From contig MNCI01018080.1 in the NCBI GenBank assembly GCA_015680685.1, positions 772,760-836,759 of the forward strand: 64,000 bases of DNA, in the 5' to 3' direction. Source of the DNA: Gnetum montanum (Eukaryota > Streptophyta > Gnetopsida > Gnetales > Gnetaceae). The notes under the pieces were generated by a model. It had not been told where the DNA came from and searched no databases. It was given only the letters and a program-made list of their open reading frames with translations. A program made the position numbers and the translations under genes. Shown here piece by piece: positions 20,201 to 27,929 of this stretch; position 1 is the first letter of the stretch; each line of letters opens with the position of its first letter.

Positions 20201-22580
20201 CCTTTTCCTTTAAATTTGCAATCCATGGTTTCATGATTCGCCTTGCCACAAACTGCATAGCCTTTGGCATAGCTCCTCTTCGGGGGAGGCTGCATGTTCA
20301 AATTTTCATATTGCACGATAAGAAGCTCCTTCCCCTTAAGGAGCTCAATCTTAACTTCTATAACAAGCTCCTCTAATGAAAGAGGCCGCTAGACACAAAA
20401 ACAAATATAGCTCATCCTCTTCATAGACATGGTGAATTTTGATCAAACGTGATAAATTCACTGAAAAAACCAACAAGAGTGCACAAGAACTCTGATCCCA
20501 AGAACTCCCACAGCACACCCAAAATCCGAACCAAACTAGCGCATGCAAGAACAAATCAAACTCATGATGCGCCCCGCCCTCCAAGGTGTTAAGGCTAACC
20601 CTAGGCTTCAAAGAACCGTAGTCCCTCCAACAGAACTTGATCCTTAGCATCTAAGTCAGGAAAAACAAACAAAAATAAATCTTCCAAGAGCAGGCGAACC
20701 TCCACTCCCACCATCTTCTAGGTTGAAGTAACCCAGCATTGAACATATTCCAAGCTAGTCTTGGCACCTGCCGAGATGAAACGACCAATGAGACTATGTT
20801 TCATCACTTGCATGCCTTCAAGTACAGGTGCATGCATCTTTGGATGAAGATCAGCTTCCTGATGGGAATCCTCATCCACACCACCAATACCTAGCTTCCT
20901 TTTCCTTGCAGCATGTTCATATTGATAGTCCAAGAAAACCTGCTTAGGCTCAGATCCTAGGATAGCATGCTTGGCAGTGGCAACATAGGAGGCCTTATCC
21001 CCTTCAGCTGCACCCCTTGGTCCTAGCCCCAGTAGGCATCCTCTCCACTCCTCCGAGAAGGTCCACCCCCAGAGAAAACACACCCTCCGCCAGTGCCCCT
21101 GCTCAGCTATCCCCATCCTTGCCACCAGCACCAGACCTCCCTCCAGGCACACTGCTGCTACTATGGCTATCTGCACCAGCAGCAACTCCGCCGGGCACAG
21201 AACCTTCGCCCAACGTGCTTCCAGCCATCCAACAACTCAACCTTCCCCGTGTGCAATCATTCATCCCTATACCTCGCAATTCCACAGGTTTTAAGTTATT
21301 TAGACGTCAAGAATTAATAATAAAGCTAATTGTTAGTTTGTTCAAGAAAGCGAATAGTTAGTTTTGTATAAAGTTATCAGGACTCTGTATTTTATTTTTC
21401 AAGCAAAAAGCTCCAAACAATTTTTTATTATTTTTATTATTTGGCGCATCTATGGTGAATGATGTCTAAGGTTTTGAAGTTAATACAGGTGTGCGTTCAG
21501 TGCTCTTACTAAGCTTCTCAACTTGCCACGACTGGGCTGCTATTTTATGGTGCTATTGCTTTCAGATGTCATGACTGTTCATTTCTTTTTCCTGGTAAGT
21601 CCATACTAATTGGTGGTAACTATTATATATTTTTTTTAAGTACACAGCATTTATATGTCCCATGATAATATGTGAATAACTATCTTCTTTCCTAACTACC
21701 CTTTTCCAAGTTTTGCTCGTAGTTTCTATTTTTGTTGCAAAAATGAGTTGATGTGATAAATTGCGACTTTAAATGCACTTCAGGAAGCTTGCTGTATAAC
21801 ATTCTCTCTATGAAATGCTTGGAAGTTGTGTTTGTAATGAATAGATCTCTATTACTGAAAAATTCTTAGAAGTATGTTGGTCATAATTAGCAAAATTCTC
21901 TATAGTTAAAAAGCGTTTTACAATTGTTTGATCATAACTGAAAAATTCTCTTTATTTATTTCTTAAATAAACGTTTTCTTACACAGGATGCATCCCATCA
22001 TTTATGTTTTATGTATTTTTTTAAGGTTAGTAAACAACTGGTATACATATGCTGCTGCTATTATTATTAGGGTTGAATAAAATATGAGGAATGTTTGTCT
22101 TGTCCAGGATGAAACGCTTGTACGATTTCAATCATAAAATCGGTTTAAAAATTATCGGTATTTTATAATGGCCACTATCTCATAGAATGGTACTTGTTTC
22201 CAATGTAGATACGAGGTCGGGATTCTTGTATAAATATCCGTTACATTGGCATTTATTAGAAAGAATAGGAGGGCATAGCACTTGATTTTTGTCTGATCTG
22301 AGGCATGCATATTTGATTTTCATAAAGCCTGGTGTGATGGTCAAACTTTTATACAGAAATGGCTATATTCCGCGGTGATACAGAAGGGCATTGAACTTGA
22401 TGATCATTTTTGCAGGTACGGAACACTGGAAGTTGGATGGAAATAGGAAATAGCATTAGCCACTTCGGAATCATGAGTGCCCAAGTAGTTTTTGTTCTTC
22501 TTCTTTTTGCTATTACAGATATTTATACCAGAGACATTAACGTACCCCAGGGGACGCAATCTTCTCTCAAGGTCCAATGA
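5121..22580 (+). CDS. PIGN: GPI ethanolamine phosphate transferase 1 (PIG-N/Mcd4), C-terminal eight exons
   Basis: The eight exons are 5121-5262, 5377-5485, 13088-13190, 13327-13552, 14091-14189, 14283-14341, 21489-21594 and 22416-22580. All introns are GT-AG and all phases agree, giving 335 residues plus a partial codon and a TGA stop. The product matches the multi-membrane C-terminal PigN domain: STSHRARNQELLLIHQVINW, RLSSIFLGFAPCFLLLSIGY, ITIFNPYVMASLLLIKLFIP, NLPRLGCYFMVLLLSDVMTV and RNTGSWMEIGNSISHFGIMS. At least six hydrophobic helices are visible. PIG-N acts in the ER, adding phosphoethanolamine to the first mannose of the GPI anchor precursor. The full protein is about 950-1000 residues in plants. 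The catalytic alkaline-phosphatase-like domain must lie upstream of the window or beyond the LINE block. No stop or frameshift interrupts the exons, so the gene looks functional despite introns of 7.6 and 7.1 kb. Confidence 0.93.
5377..5485 (+). CDS. PIGN: PIGN exon B
   Basis: Acceptor gtacag, donor gcag/gtactc. It encodes IMFVILSSTMVWISTSHRAR and QELLLIHQVINWFLA and ends one base into a Gly codon. The STSHRxxxQELLxxHQxINW block is strongly conserved in plant PIG-N. Confidence 0.92.
6060..8150 (-). mobile_element. Ty1/copia remnant A: integrase end, RT and RNase H
   Basis: Minus-strand order: NGVAEWKYRHILDVTQTLLP and the end of the integrase core (8140-7950), then the integrase-RT linker (IEWNKFSAQSTKCVFIGYA, about 7850). 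RT follows with LLVYVDDILIT carrying the catalytic YVDD (about 6805-6840), then MKDLGQLNYFLCVKVHNTPR (6787-6720) and RNase H. It ends near QVADIFSKAL-like sequence at about 6120-6070. There are several frame changes and stops. It lies in the 7.6-kb PIGN intron, antisense. Its 5' part is displaced to 11590-11820 by later insertions. Confidence 0.85.
8217..8690 (+). mobile_element. RTE-type non-LTR retrotransposon, C-terminal tail
   Basis: The plus strand reads LKVKVYRTVIRLVEG, a stop, then VEIRIIGWMLNVTRRDKLRN, TVIRRMLGGAPVLPKLQE, a stop, then CFRWYGHV. A downstream DLKKLQITKNLAFQRGK tract follows. This is the conserved end of plant RTE elements (EMRMLRWM...TRxDxIRN, LRWFGHVxRRP). Stops have arisen in frame. 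It is a 3' remnant with the opposite orientation to the copia pieces either side. That makes it a separate insertion that helped split copia A. Confidence 0.75.
9050..10560 (-). mobile_element. Ty1/copia remnant B: gag knuckle, protease and integrase
   Basis: Minus-strand order: a knuckle-like YCHKSGHLKETC region (about 10400-10350), then a protease site reading ESIINFGASS (about 10200) where copia has DSGASSH. GAG-pre-integrase follows, then the integrase core: SLWTDNDRQFCSNVIEQLYR, PQPNGVAERYNRTILDRFGS and FWHKATKTIVYLINRSPS (9579-9211). The last part is open for 122 codons. The protease Asp has become Asn, so this copy could not process its own polyprotein. It lies inside the PIGN intron. 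Confidence 0.85.
10561..11589. other. AT-rich intronic DNA without recognisable coding content
   Basis: I see only stops in all frames and poly-A/T runs. A small imperfect duplication, tgttgagct..gaagaatgtg, lies around 11098-11150. It is probably old retroelement flank, such as an LTR of one of the copia copies. Confidence 0.5.
11590..11825 (-). mobile_element. Ty1/copia remnant A, displaced GAG-pre-integrase piece
   Basis: The minus strand reads MLSLCFNCCKEKGKTVPFSY and then AFELVHSDVWGIATT. This is the zinc-binding pre-integrase block and the start of the integrase core (HSDVWG). Its natural continuation (NGVAEW...) is at about 8140, so roughly 3.5 kb of other elements lie between the halves and about 100-150 residues are lost. 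Confidence 0.7.
12425..12833 (-). repeat. LTR-like repeat beginning TGTAGTGCCCC, copy 1
   Basis: The minus strand starts tgtagtgccccacgtttat at 12833. It shares most of its 400 bases with 23880-24290 (+), including ttttagaataatat-t-gaaattaatg, gtatgttaat-tga and gaatttggtgaactaatt-type blocks. The TGTARTRCCCC start resembles plant LTR starts. It could be a solo LTR or a non-autonomous element. Its 3' part (12425-12458) shares a tail with the SINEs at 24.5 and 48.3 kb. Confidence 0.55.
13088..13190 (+). CDS. PIGN: PIGN exon C
   Basis: Acceptor aatacag, donor gg/gtaatt. It encodes VSMILPLLSSNRLLPRLSSI and FLGFAPCFLLLSIG. It sits 7.6 kb downstream of exon B, across an intron full of copia and RTE remnants. 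Confidence 0.93.
13327..13552 (+). CDS. PIGN: PIGN exon D
   Basis: Acceptor ggtgcag, donor ttt/gtaagt. It encodes YESLFYIALAMVLVSWILVE, a hydrophilic Ser-rich loop (KVSSSSSSCVHDTKHEDSH) and LKLSDLRIALCF. The loop between membrane helices is variable in the family. Confidence 0.92.
13637..13808 (+). repeat. tRNA-derived SINE-like element in a PIGN intron
   Basis: ggcatagctcatttgttta followed by gagcatgcggg has the layout of a tRNA D-arm or Pol III A box. About 27 bases on, cataggtttaatttgaag resembles the B box (GGTTCRANNCC). A degenerate body follows and ends in an A-rich string near 13805. It sits between exons D and E of PIGN. Confidence 0.55.
14091..14189 (+). CDS. PIGN: PIGN exon E
   Basis: Acceptor ggctgcag, donor aat/gtatac. 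It encodes LILINVAFFGTGNFASIASF and EISSVYRFITIFN. The GTGNxASIxSFxxxSVYRF block is a PIG-N landmark. Confidence 0.94.
14283..14341 (+). CDS. PIGN: PIGN exon F
   Basis: Acceptor ccatacag, donor gtcac/gtaagt. It encodes PYVMASLLLIKLFIPFMLV plus the first two bases of a Thr codon that is completed 7.1 kb downstream. Confidence 0.93.
14546..16800 (+). mobile_element. LINE copy c: ORF1, endonuclease and linker
   Basis: Plus-strand order: a Gly/Ser/Val-rich N-terminus (14577-14783), then DUF4283 (SLIGKFVSSRVWPCLHLIKQ, FYGARGLALT, WIRASGIPWEWWN; 14814-15240). A knuckle CFVYGKKGHLAADC follows (about 15396-15440), in which the second Cys has become Tyr. The endonuclease (15890-16560) has SWNCRG, ETKLQVSK, LISDFNQ and VLDHRLI, and the linker ends AYQAQLQARL near 16790. 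Many stops make it a pseudogene. It lies in the 7.1-kb PIGN intron in the sense orientation. Confidence 0.85.
16801..16847. repeat. Perfect 23-bp palindrome with a 1-base centre
   Basis: Arms 16801-16823 and 16825-16847 are exact reverse complements around a single c at 16824. It sits exactly where LINE copy c changes from plus to minus orientation. Confidence 0.95.
16825..17043 (-). pseudogene. Inverted RT fragment of LINE copy c
   Basis: The minus strand reads GPNGCPVEFFTMFFDIIGDL, LDAFNLMLHWGQLRNEVNCS, KIVLIPK and HFCPIEVCKL, the RT motifs 0-1 that should follow the linker ending at 16800. The orientation is opposite to the rest of the element and the remainder of RT is missing. Twin-primed (5'-inversion-like) integration or a chimeric clone or read are the two explanations. 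Confidence 0.82.
17048..19190. other. AT-rich intronic DNA, possible LTR remnant
   Basis: It begins tgtaatacccattcg, resembling the TGTAACACCCC start of the chromovirus LTR at 53400. Otherwise I see no gene. Three B-box-like strings of the form agttcaattc or ggttcaattcc occur at about 18432, 18505 and 18567. Pyrimidine runs lie at 18380-18425. The start alone does not prove an LTR. Confidence 0.3.
19400..21290 (-). mobile_element. LINE copy d: ORF1 and linker, endonuclease deleted
   Basis: Minus-strand order: DUF4283 beginning VMKHSLIGRFISAGAKTSLE (about 20810-20740), then ORF1 tail sequence (MGHPSMLKLRIKRTQQEIDL, 19830-19770). At about 19690-19660 comes the endonuclease start (GT-YP-KKYLEGI). 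After about 20 residues this jumps into the linker (NHNTRFFFATAK, about 19590-19550), so nearly the whole endonuclease is lost. A linker-RT stretch (YPPSLSTSTGWCNLHKTRTW, to about 19370) follows. The first exon-like block of ORF1 (21285-21000) is Pro/Ala-rich. It is antisense within the 7.1-kb PIGN intron. Confidence 0.75.
21489..21594 (+). CDS. PIGN: PIGN exon G
   Basis: Acceptor aatacag, donor ctg/gtaagt. It encodes CAFSALTKLLNLPRLGCYFM and VLLLSDVMTVHFFFL, membrane segments conserved across the family. Confidence 0.94.
22416..22580 (+). CDS. PIGN: PIGN terminal exon with stop codon
   Basis: Acceptor tttttgcag. It encodes VRNTGSWMEIGNSISHFGIM, SAQVVFVLLLFAITDIYTRD and a short hydrophilic tail, with the TGA at 22578-22580. 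The last membrane helix and the short cytosolic tail match the family's usual end. Confidence 0.94.
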   Translation, partial: VRNTGSWMEIGNSISHFGIMSAQVVFVLLLFAITDIYTRDINVPQGTQSSLKVQ

Positions 22581-23879
22581 TCATTTTACAGCAACTTGCA
22601 TCCCACCACAGAAAGTGCAACACGGTGTATTATCATGAGGGTTCCCCATAGTTCCGGCTAGTGTTCACATCACATCACTTTATTCAAATCAAAGTGATAA
22701 GTGATTTTTTGGCCAGGGTGTGAATTTGATGCCTATTCTTACCAAATTTTTTTCTTACAAAAAACGGGTGAAATTTAAGACTTTCCTTTCCTGAATAACG
22801 TTAAAATCATTGGAGCCCATCAATACTAATGCAGACATGGCTGGTTTTTCAGAAACAGAAAGTCACAACGGAATGGGAAGACTCGCAAAATTAATCCTTA
22901 CTGTGGCTGAGTTCTGTGGTTATACGATGGTTACATGTAGGGTTAAAGATGTTAATTAATTTCATATAATAATTCAGGGTTTTTACTCAGAGCTTTTTTT
23001 CCAAAAATGAAAATAATAAATTTATATGGGTGTTAAAAGATCTTTCGTCCAAAGTCTCTGAACCTTATGTCATGCAAAAGATCGCTGAAGGATACTACTG
23101 ACCGTCAAACTCACATCTTGGCATGGGTAGCACTTGCAAGATAAAAACAAAAAGAAATAGAAATACTTGAATTAATTCGAGTTTTTATGGTCAAGCCAGT
23201 TTCTCAAGAATGTAGCATTGGCAGCATTGTCGAAGGTTCCCAAGATTTTGCTCGCATGGCATATCATCGTTTACTCAAATCCATATTTATTATGGCCGTG
23301 AGAGGAGAATTGCTAATCCATCTAACATAATTCTGTATCACAAGAAATTATGTATATTAATTTAATTAGCGGAGAAGACTTATAATTGCTCAATTACATA
23401 TTATAATCTTTCTAAATCTTACAATTTTTCATTGTGAAGGATATTTGTTTAATGCTTATCCTTTTTTATTCAAGAAAAATGATGCTAAGGAAATGAAAGA
23501 GTGTTAAATTTGAGAAAAAAAAAAGCAATATGAAATTGAAGATACAAAAGTTAATATTAATGATAAGAGTGAACAAATAATAATAAAGAAATCAAAGAAC
23601 AAAATTTATGTGACTAATTTTACTTTTACTACAAGAAGTATTGATTATTTTGAACAATGATTATTTTGAACATATAGCTTGTAAGATAAATTTTTTCTCC
23701 ACCTAACAAGAATATTGTTAACTCAGTGATTAAAACTTATGTTGACAAGTGGGCTTTAATTAATGGCAAAGATTCTTGATGTAAGATCAATTGTGATGGA
23801 CAATATGTGTTATTATATTCTATTGGATCTTCCTTTGTTACAAAAGATGGTATTTTGCCAAAGCTTTTTATTACTACCT
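22581..23879. other. PIGN 3' flank, no further gene seen
   Basis: This is the 3' UTR region of PIGN followed by AT-rich DNA. Several aataaa-like strings (for example around 23015-23025 and 23575-23590) could serve polyadenylation, but none can be singled out. At about 23660-23879 the plus strand has a weak coding look next to the LTR-like repeat start, perhaps a pol remnant, and I could not identify it. Confidence 0.4.
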
Positions 23880-24290
23880 TGTAGTGCCCCATTGTGCATG
23901 TGATCTCAATGCTCTATTAGATGTTTAAGACTTAAACTTGTTTTAAAGCTTATATATAATTCTAGATGTGTATGTTAATATGAAGACTTTTGATTAGGTG
24001 ACATAAGTTTACTATTTATTATTTTTTAAGTTAAAAAATATATTTTATTAATGAATAAGCATGGTAAAGTTTAACATTATTTTAGAATAATACTACGAAA
24101 TTAATGTAATGTGGATCAATGGTTTATTTTGACATTTATAATTTATAATTTATTGAATATTTGTTTAATTAAAATATGCCCAACTCAAAAAAGTTGGATT
24201 TTGTTTAAATTTGGTGGACTAATTTGATTTTACATCTAGAGGATAGATCTATAATTAGTTTTACAATTTTGAGATTTTAATGTTAAATGA
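23880..24290 (+). repeat. LTR-like repeat beginning TGTAGTGCCCC, copy 2
   Basis: It starts tgtagtgccccattgtgc and aligns along its length with the minus strand of 12833-12425, as an ancient divergent pair. It is AT-rich with no coding content. The end is uncertain within about 50 bases. Confidence 0.55.
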
Positions 24291-24504
24291 TTAAAAAAAG
24301 TAGCTTGTAGGTTCATATTTTTTTAATTTGATTAAAATATTAATTTTTAGCATGGTAGCTAGGGCATGTTTGTGCTTATTATGACTAGCTCAACATGCGT
24401 AAAATGTTGAATGTGCAAAAAAAAATAGTATCAATGACTTTTGATGGATAAATTATAGGAAATGTAGAAAGAAGATGAAAAGCTTTAGTGATGGATGCTT
24501 GAAA

Positions 24505-24635
24505 TAATTGAAATATAGGTACACCTTAAGACATAGTCAAATAGAGTTTTATAACTTAGTATTGCACATTGAAATTGAACCTATAAGATGGAGCTTCCAA
24601 ATTAAGAGTTGTATCATTAGGCTAACACCTCATTG
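24505..24635 (-). repeat. tRNA-derived SINE, copy 1
   Basis: The minus strand begins caatgaggtgttagcctaa and continues through a degenerate B box (taggttcaatttc) to a tail ending ttaaggtgtacctatattt. It is the same family as 24796-24932 (+) and 48232-48370 (-). Confidence 0.65.
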
Positions 24636-24795
24636 TTATCTTTTTAATATGTTAATTTTATACTTCTTAGTAATGGCTGGAAAAAGGACAAAGAACTTAT
24701 TTGATGGGAACATGTAGCTCTCTTGAGTATTGTCACTTTCACATATGCACTTCTTCATGAGAGCTTGCTTGTCGAAGTTAAGCAATAAAAGTAAT

Positions 24796-24932
24796 GAGGT
24801 GTTAGCCTAGTGGTAAGACACTTAATTTGAAAACTCTAAGTCATAGGGTTTGATTTTGGTAGAAAACACCAAGTTATAAAGTTATAATTGGACTATATCT
24901 TCTGAGGTATATCTATATTATAATTATTTCCA
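24796..24932 (+). repeat. tRNA-derived SINE, copy 2
   Basis: gaggtgttagcctagtgg with tagcctagtgg at 24803-24813 as A box, and ggtttgattttgg at 24847-24859 as B box. The spacing is that of a Pol III promoter. The tail (ggactatatcttctgaggt, then atatctatatt) matches the other copies. It forms an inverted pair with copy 1, about 160 bases apart. Confidence 0.7.
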
Positions 24933-25272
24933 TAAATAAAAGGTAAGCAGTAATGATGCCATGATATTTTTTAAAAAAGAAGATATCTTTAGAATAGATT
25001 GTCTAGTCTATATTCATTATGTGAACTTTCTGTTAACTTTTTGATATGTCAAAACCATGAGAGAGAGAGTTAATAAGTAAAAGCAAATGACTTCAAATAG
25101 AGATTTAGGACTTTAAGGACGAGAGCTACAATGATGAAATGAAGACTAAAAAGGACAACATGAGAATGTGAATGGAAACGAAATCTACAAGCCAAATGAA
25201 GATGTTCTAAAGATTGCCAAGATGTCAAAATGATCAAAGAATGCACTAGATCTCAGAATGTTTCAATAGAGC

Positions 25273-25302
25273 TAGATGTCTATCTTGGAAGATAGACATC
25301 TA
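25273..25302. repeat. Hairpin: 14-bp arms around GG, built on TAGATGTCTA
   Basis: tagatgtctatctt (25273-25286), gg, aagatagacatcta (25289-25302) are exact reverse complements. More copies of agatgtcta follow to about 25390. A similar array lies at 43500-43630. Confidence 0.9.
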
Positions 25303-25446
25303 TAGCTAGATGTCTACATTTCTAGGTAGATGTCTCTTTTGCATTGAAGCTAGTCACAGATAGACACCTCATCCTTGAAGCAGATGTCTATACTGGTTGT
25401 TTAGAAGCCGTTGTATAAATTTTGAGGAGTTTTTGGAAACCCCAAG

Positions 25447-26297
25447 TGATGAGTCGAACCAAGGGTTATGTTGATGAAGCTTTGTCGATGCGGCCCCATC
25501 AATGGGACCCTGTTGACGTAGCTACATCAACGCATGATTTAATGCATTGACGTGAGCCCGCCAACATAGTGTCTATTTTCACCTATAGATATATGCTCAC
25601 CAGCCGCATTTATGAAGGAGAAGTCTCATAGATGTAGTGAAGCTCTAGTAGTTTTTCCATTTGAAAGTTAGAATATTTTTCTAAATGCCTATAGTAGGAG
25701 TCAAAGAGTGTATGGATCTTTATTCGAGCATTGTTGTACCTAAGCACTACAATGTATGTGGTAATAAAGACAAGCTTTTTGATAAACCTTGTAGCAATTT
25801 GAAATAGAATAATTGTTTTTTTAAGCATTTAATATTTTAAGCAATCTTCTTTAATGCTTTAAGTAATTAAGAAATTAATTAAGTAAGTTCAACTAGATTA
25901 AGCTAGATTAAATAGTAAACATAAGTACGACCACTTTGAGCATACATGTGATGCTTCGTAATCCCAGTAATGTTTAACGTTTAGTAAGCCAGTAGTGTTA
26001 TACATGTTTAGGATGTGTATGACAAGTGTTAGCTAGTTAGATTAAATTAGCAATTAAATTACTTTATTCTTAGGGGACTTAGAACATAAAACATAAAAAT
26101 GATAAAAATTATATGCCTTAGTTACACTTAACCATAGCTTTGCATGTCACAAGTGTAATTGGGAAAGATAATGATAGTAATGATTAGTTTTGCCTCCTAG
26201 AGACCAATGTACTAGAAGGCTAGGAGTCCATAGAATTCAATTGGATTGTGCATGAACGTTTGTGATTTATATGGTTGGATGTAGGAGGTACTCGTCA
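25447..26297 (+). repeat. Ty3/gypsy LTR, plus orientation
   Basis: It begins tgatgagtcgaacc and ends ggtactcgtca, followed by a degenerate PBS (ttgtgtcgttgctgag). It matches the reverse complement of 30466-31334 plus 32163-32185 over its whole length, including caaagagtgta, cacctataga-ta-tgctcacc (TATA region) and the polyadenylation region. The U3 has several TTGATG/TTGACG strings. It abuts an inverted gypsy RT at about 26311, so no plus-strand element belongs to it any more. Confidence 0.85.
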
Positions 26298-26310
26298 TTG
26301 TGTCGTTGCT

Positions 26311-26990
26311 GAGAATTAGTTTCTACACACCTTTTAAGCACTTGCTCAAGACGGTCTAGGGATTGCTCAAATGTAGCACCATAGGTGGAGAAGTCATCCA
26401 TGAAGACTTCCATCCCGCTACCAATCTGTTATTGAAAAATACTAAGGATAAGGTGTTGGAAAGTTGTAGAGGCATTGCATAGGCCAAAAAGCATCTTTTT
26501 ATATGCAAAAATCTTCCAAGGACTTGTGAATGTAGTTTTTTCCTGATCATCTAGCATGATCTAAATATGGTTATAGCCACTATAACCATCCAGAAAACTG
26601 TAATAGCAATGCTTAGAGATAGTATCCAACACCTGGTCCACAGATGGCAATGAGAAATGATCTTTGTAGGTCACCATGTTCAACAGCTTGAAGTTAATAC
26701 AGACCTGCCACTTGCCACTTGCCACTTTTCTTTGATACAATCACAAGTGGGCTCACCCACTCGCTATCCACGATTGGATAGATGAACCCCACCTTGAGTA
26801 GTTATTCAATTTTCTCTTTGATGATCTGCTTCAATTTGAGGTTCAATTGATGTTGTGGCTGCCTCTTTGGTTTGATGGACAAATCAGTATAGCTACGATG
26901 TTGGCATATCCTAGGATCAATCCTTGTGAATTGAGGATATGACCAAGCAAAGTTTGTTGGCCATTTGTTAACCATGTTCAGCAGCATCTT
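26311..26990 (-). pseudogene. Gypsy element M reverse transcriptase, truncated
   Basis: The minus strand reads VSKKSGKWQV (about 26740), LDGYSGYNHI (about 26590), KTTFTSPWKIFAYKKMLFGL and CNASTTFQH, then MEVFMDDFSTYG with the catalytic DD (about 26390-26408), ending DRLEQVLKRCV at 26320. There is at least one stop (the codon before IMLDDQEK) and one frame change. It terminates at the inverted LTR junction. Confidence 0.85.
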
Positions 26991-27466
26991 TTTCTATTTA
27001 GGAGCAAAGTTGGCATTAATTATTACCAGCTTGCCATTTTTTAGAAATGCATACTCCATGCCAGCAGGTAGAGTTTTCAAGTCTAAGGGATCTTGTTTAA
27101 AATGTTCAGGGATTTCCAACTCTTCCCAATAAGTATCATCAGGTTCATCATCAGAGAGTTGGTGATGAACTTGCTCTAGGTTATCTATGCCTTCAACATA
27201 GGCACATGTTAGGCTCTTAGCTAGTTCCATGCCACTAGGTACCCTCTTGCTTTGTGGCTACTGTGTATAGACACTTTTGAAATTTAGCTTCATTTGCACA
27301 CTATTTGCATGCTTTGATTGATGTGCTTTTGATAAATCATAATTTTTGCACATAGTTACACCTTGTATTGCTGTATGCGATACATGGAACTCTCTTCTTC
27401 TTGGTCTTTCCAAATGCATGTTTCTTGAAAGTTTCTAGGGAAAGGTATCTGATGCTTATTCGTCCA

Positions 27467-27865
27467 TCAATAGTGCTGAAACAAGCCCTTCTCATAATGA
27501 TTGGGAAGTCCCCCCTTGCAATTATCAACATTGATCACCAGAAAATTGATAGGATAGGACAACCCATAGACAGTGATCACAATGTCCTTCACTAATCCCA
27601 AGGGAATAGTAATGGACTGATCTGGCAATTCTAAATGAATGTTGCTCTTCTTCAAAGGAGGAAGGTTCCAAGCTTGGTACATTTCGTGAGAAATTAGATT
27701 GACACTTGAACCTAAATTAAGAAGAGCCTTACATGGCTCATTTCCAACAATATGAAAATAGATGAGGGGACTTGTAGAATTAGCCTTTTTCCTAGGAAGG
27801 TTGCTAGGTTTGAACCAATCAAATATAACATGGGTTAACATGACCATGTAGATCTTGGAAGGCAT
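27467..27865 (-). pseudogene. Gypsy element M aspartic protease
   Basis: It is open for 132 codons: LIYFHIVGNEPCKALLNLGS followed by SVNLISHEMYQAWNLPPLKK, then PLGLVKDIVITV and PINFLVINVD. This is a retropepsin fold (ALLDLGASVNLL in relatives). The catalytic Asp position is Asn here, so it would be inactive. It is the longest intact piece of this element. Confidence 0.8.
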
Positions 27866-27929
27866 TTGGTTTGAAGGGTTCCCGAAAGAAATAGAAACCG
27901 AGGATGAAGAAGAAATAGGGTGACTAGCT

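Noticed and set aside
20014-20376. 120-codon plus-strand frame in the PIGN intron
   Set aside because: It is the antisense of LINE copy d ORF1. The DUF4283 motifs are on the minus strand.
24508-24717. 69-codon frame at 24508-24717
   Set aside because: It lies over a SINE and AT-rich DNA, with no protein similarity that I recognise.
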